Part shown: one piece after another, positions 63,766-64,000 of the stretch | Layout of the letters: each line of letters starts with the position of its first letter | Position numbering within the stretch: position 1 is the first letter of the stretch | From: Candidatus Woesearchaeota archaeon | GTDB taxonomy: Archaea > Nanobdellota > Nanobdellia > Woesearchaeales > GCA-023898365 | DNA: 64,000 nucleotides | Assembly (NCBI GenBank): GCA_023898365.1 | Contig: CP060219.1 | Location: 992,001-1,056,000 of the forward strand | Reading direction: 5' to 3' | Translations under genes and position numbers: made by a program | The notes under the pieces: generated by a model | What the model was told of the DNA's origin: nothing | Seen by the model: the letters and a program-made list of their open reading frames with translations, nothing else | Database searches by the model: none

Positions 63766-64000
63766 ATAATCATAGAATAATGGATAAAGTATATTAAACT
63801 TTTCATATTTTTAAGAAATTGTCTTTCGATTCTTGTTCTTTAGGGCACTTTGTACTTGATGGAACAACCCCAACTCTTTAGTCCTTCGGACAATTACACT
63901 CGCTACGCTCGAAATTATATAAATGAAAATTCGACTTTGATTTTTTGCCTTCTGCATCGTTGCACTAAACCTTGGTCTCCGTTTCATTCCGACGAAACTA
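63766..64000. repeat. Right flank of cassette 9, incomplete
   Basis: It contains the complementary arm aattgtc (63818-63824), a ttgttctttagggcac variant of the B-type module, gtccttcggac (63881-63891) and the start of a gttgcactaaa module. The next core would be expected just past the window edge. Confidence 0.6.

Larger units (their letters stand above)
50238..64000. mobile_element. Integron-like gene-cassette array with dif-like junctions and nested cassette-specific inverted repeats
   Basis: At least nine cassettes lie head to tail from about 50365 to beyond the window edge. Junction cores of 16 bp occur at 53439, 54182, 55554, 57981, 59141, 60741, 62156, 62254 and 63231, all in one orientation. 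Most cassettes have their own perfect nested inverted repeats flanking the gene(s). Gene direction is independent of cassette direction. DNA is visibly more A+T-rich than the flanking chromosome. The recombinase at 49401-50210 heads the array. This is not a described class that I recognise. Confidence 0.75.

Noticed and set aside
50438..63891. Recurring gtccttcggac hairpins as a CRISPR array or simple terminators
   Set aside because: Spacing is irregular (from about 150 bp to several kb), genes lie between copies, no cas genes are present, and the hairpins sit consistently beside cassette arms, sometimes upstream of genes.

Overview
The window comes from an archaeon, most likely a DPANN lineage near Woesearchaeota/Pacearchaeota (lineage is inferred). 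Supporting signs are a TFB gene, a ZPR1 gene, an archaellin-like pilin, intron-containing tRNAs including one interrupted in the T loop, an Nre-family protein, double wHTH/Lrp regulators, and many TATA boxes about 26 nt upstream of the start codon with little or no leader.

Layout. 1-7360 (-): 3' truncated giant secreted surface protein with DUF11-like, Cys-rich and Fn3-like domains and a 915-bp tandem superrepeat. 7652-12488: information-processing genes (ZPR1, TFB, CysS), an archaellin-like protein and an MscS channel. 12569-17796: tRNA-Gln followed by a one-directional island (integrase, unknown, DMT exporter, Ric/YtfE, AniA-type NirK, wHTH regulator), closed by a 12-bp copy of the tRNA 3' end. 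17912-41807: mainly housekeeping, with three notable groups: a copper operon (CopZ, Met/Gly-rich membrane protein, cupredoxin, CopA), a GT4/PIG-L/PIG-L/ATP-grasp operon, and lipoproteins (PAAR, YceI, cyclophilin, MsrB). 41891-49299: tRNA-Ala, a three-gene envelope operon, dCMP deaminase with a kinase, Nre, and tRNA-Ser.

49401-64000 and beyond is the most striking part. A XerA-like tyrosine recombinase points away from an A+T-rich array of at least nine gene cassettes. Cassette boundaries carry a 16-bp dif-like core (about TWTAA-CARSGR-TTAWA, 6-bp spacer), always in the same orientation. Most cassettes are bounded by their own nested perfect inverted repeats (9-16 bp arms, up to three levels). 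The arms match within a cassette and differ between cassettes. Cargo lies on either strand and mostly carries its own promoter. Cargo includes a HEPN-like protein, CAP/SCP, M48 protease, two S51 peptidases, an S66 peptidase, LemA, Nudix, a 2H phosphoesterase, an MFS transporter and a P-loop kinase. The layout is integron-like, but the recombinase lacks an obvious IntI insertion and the pairing arms flank the genes instead of forming an attC on one side.

How the genes relate. The NirK island could reduce nitrite to NO, with Ric repairing NO-damaged Fe-S or di-iron centres and the wHTH protein regulating from an operator over its own start. The copper operon would supply or detoxify copper. The cassette array looks like a storage and acquisition platform for accessory genes.
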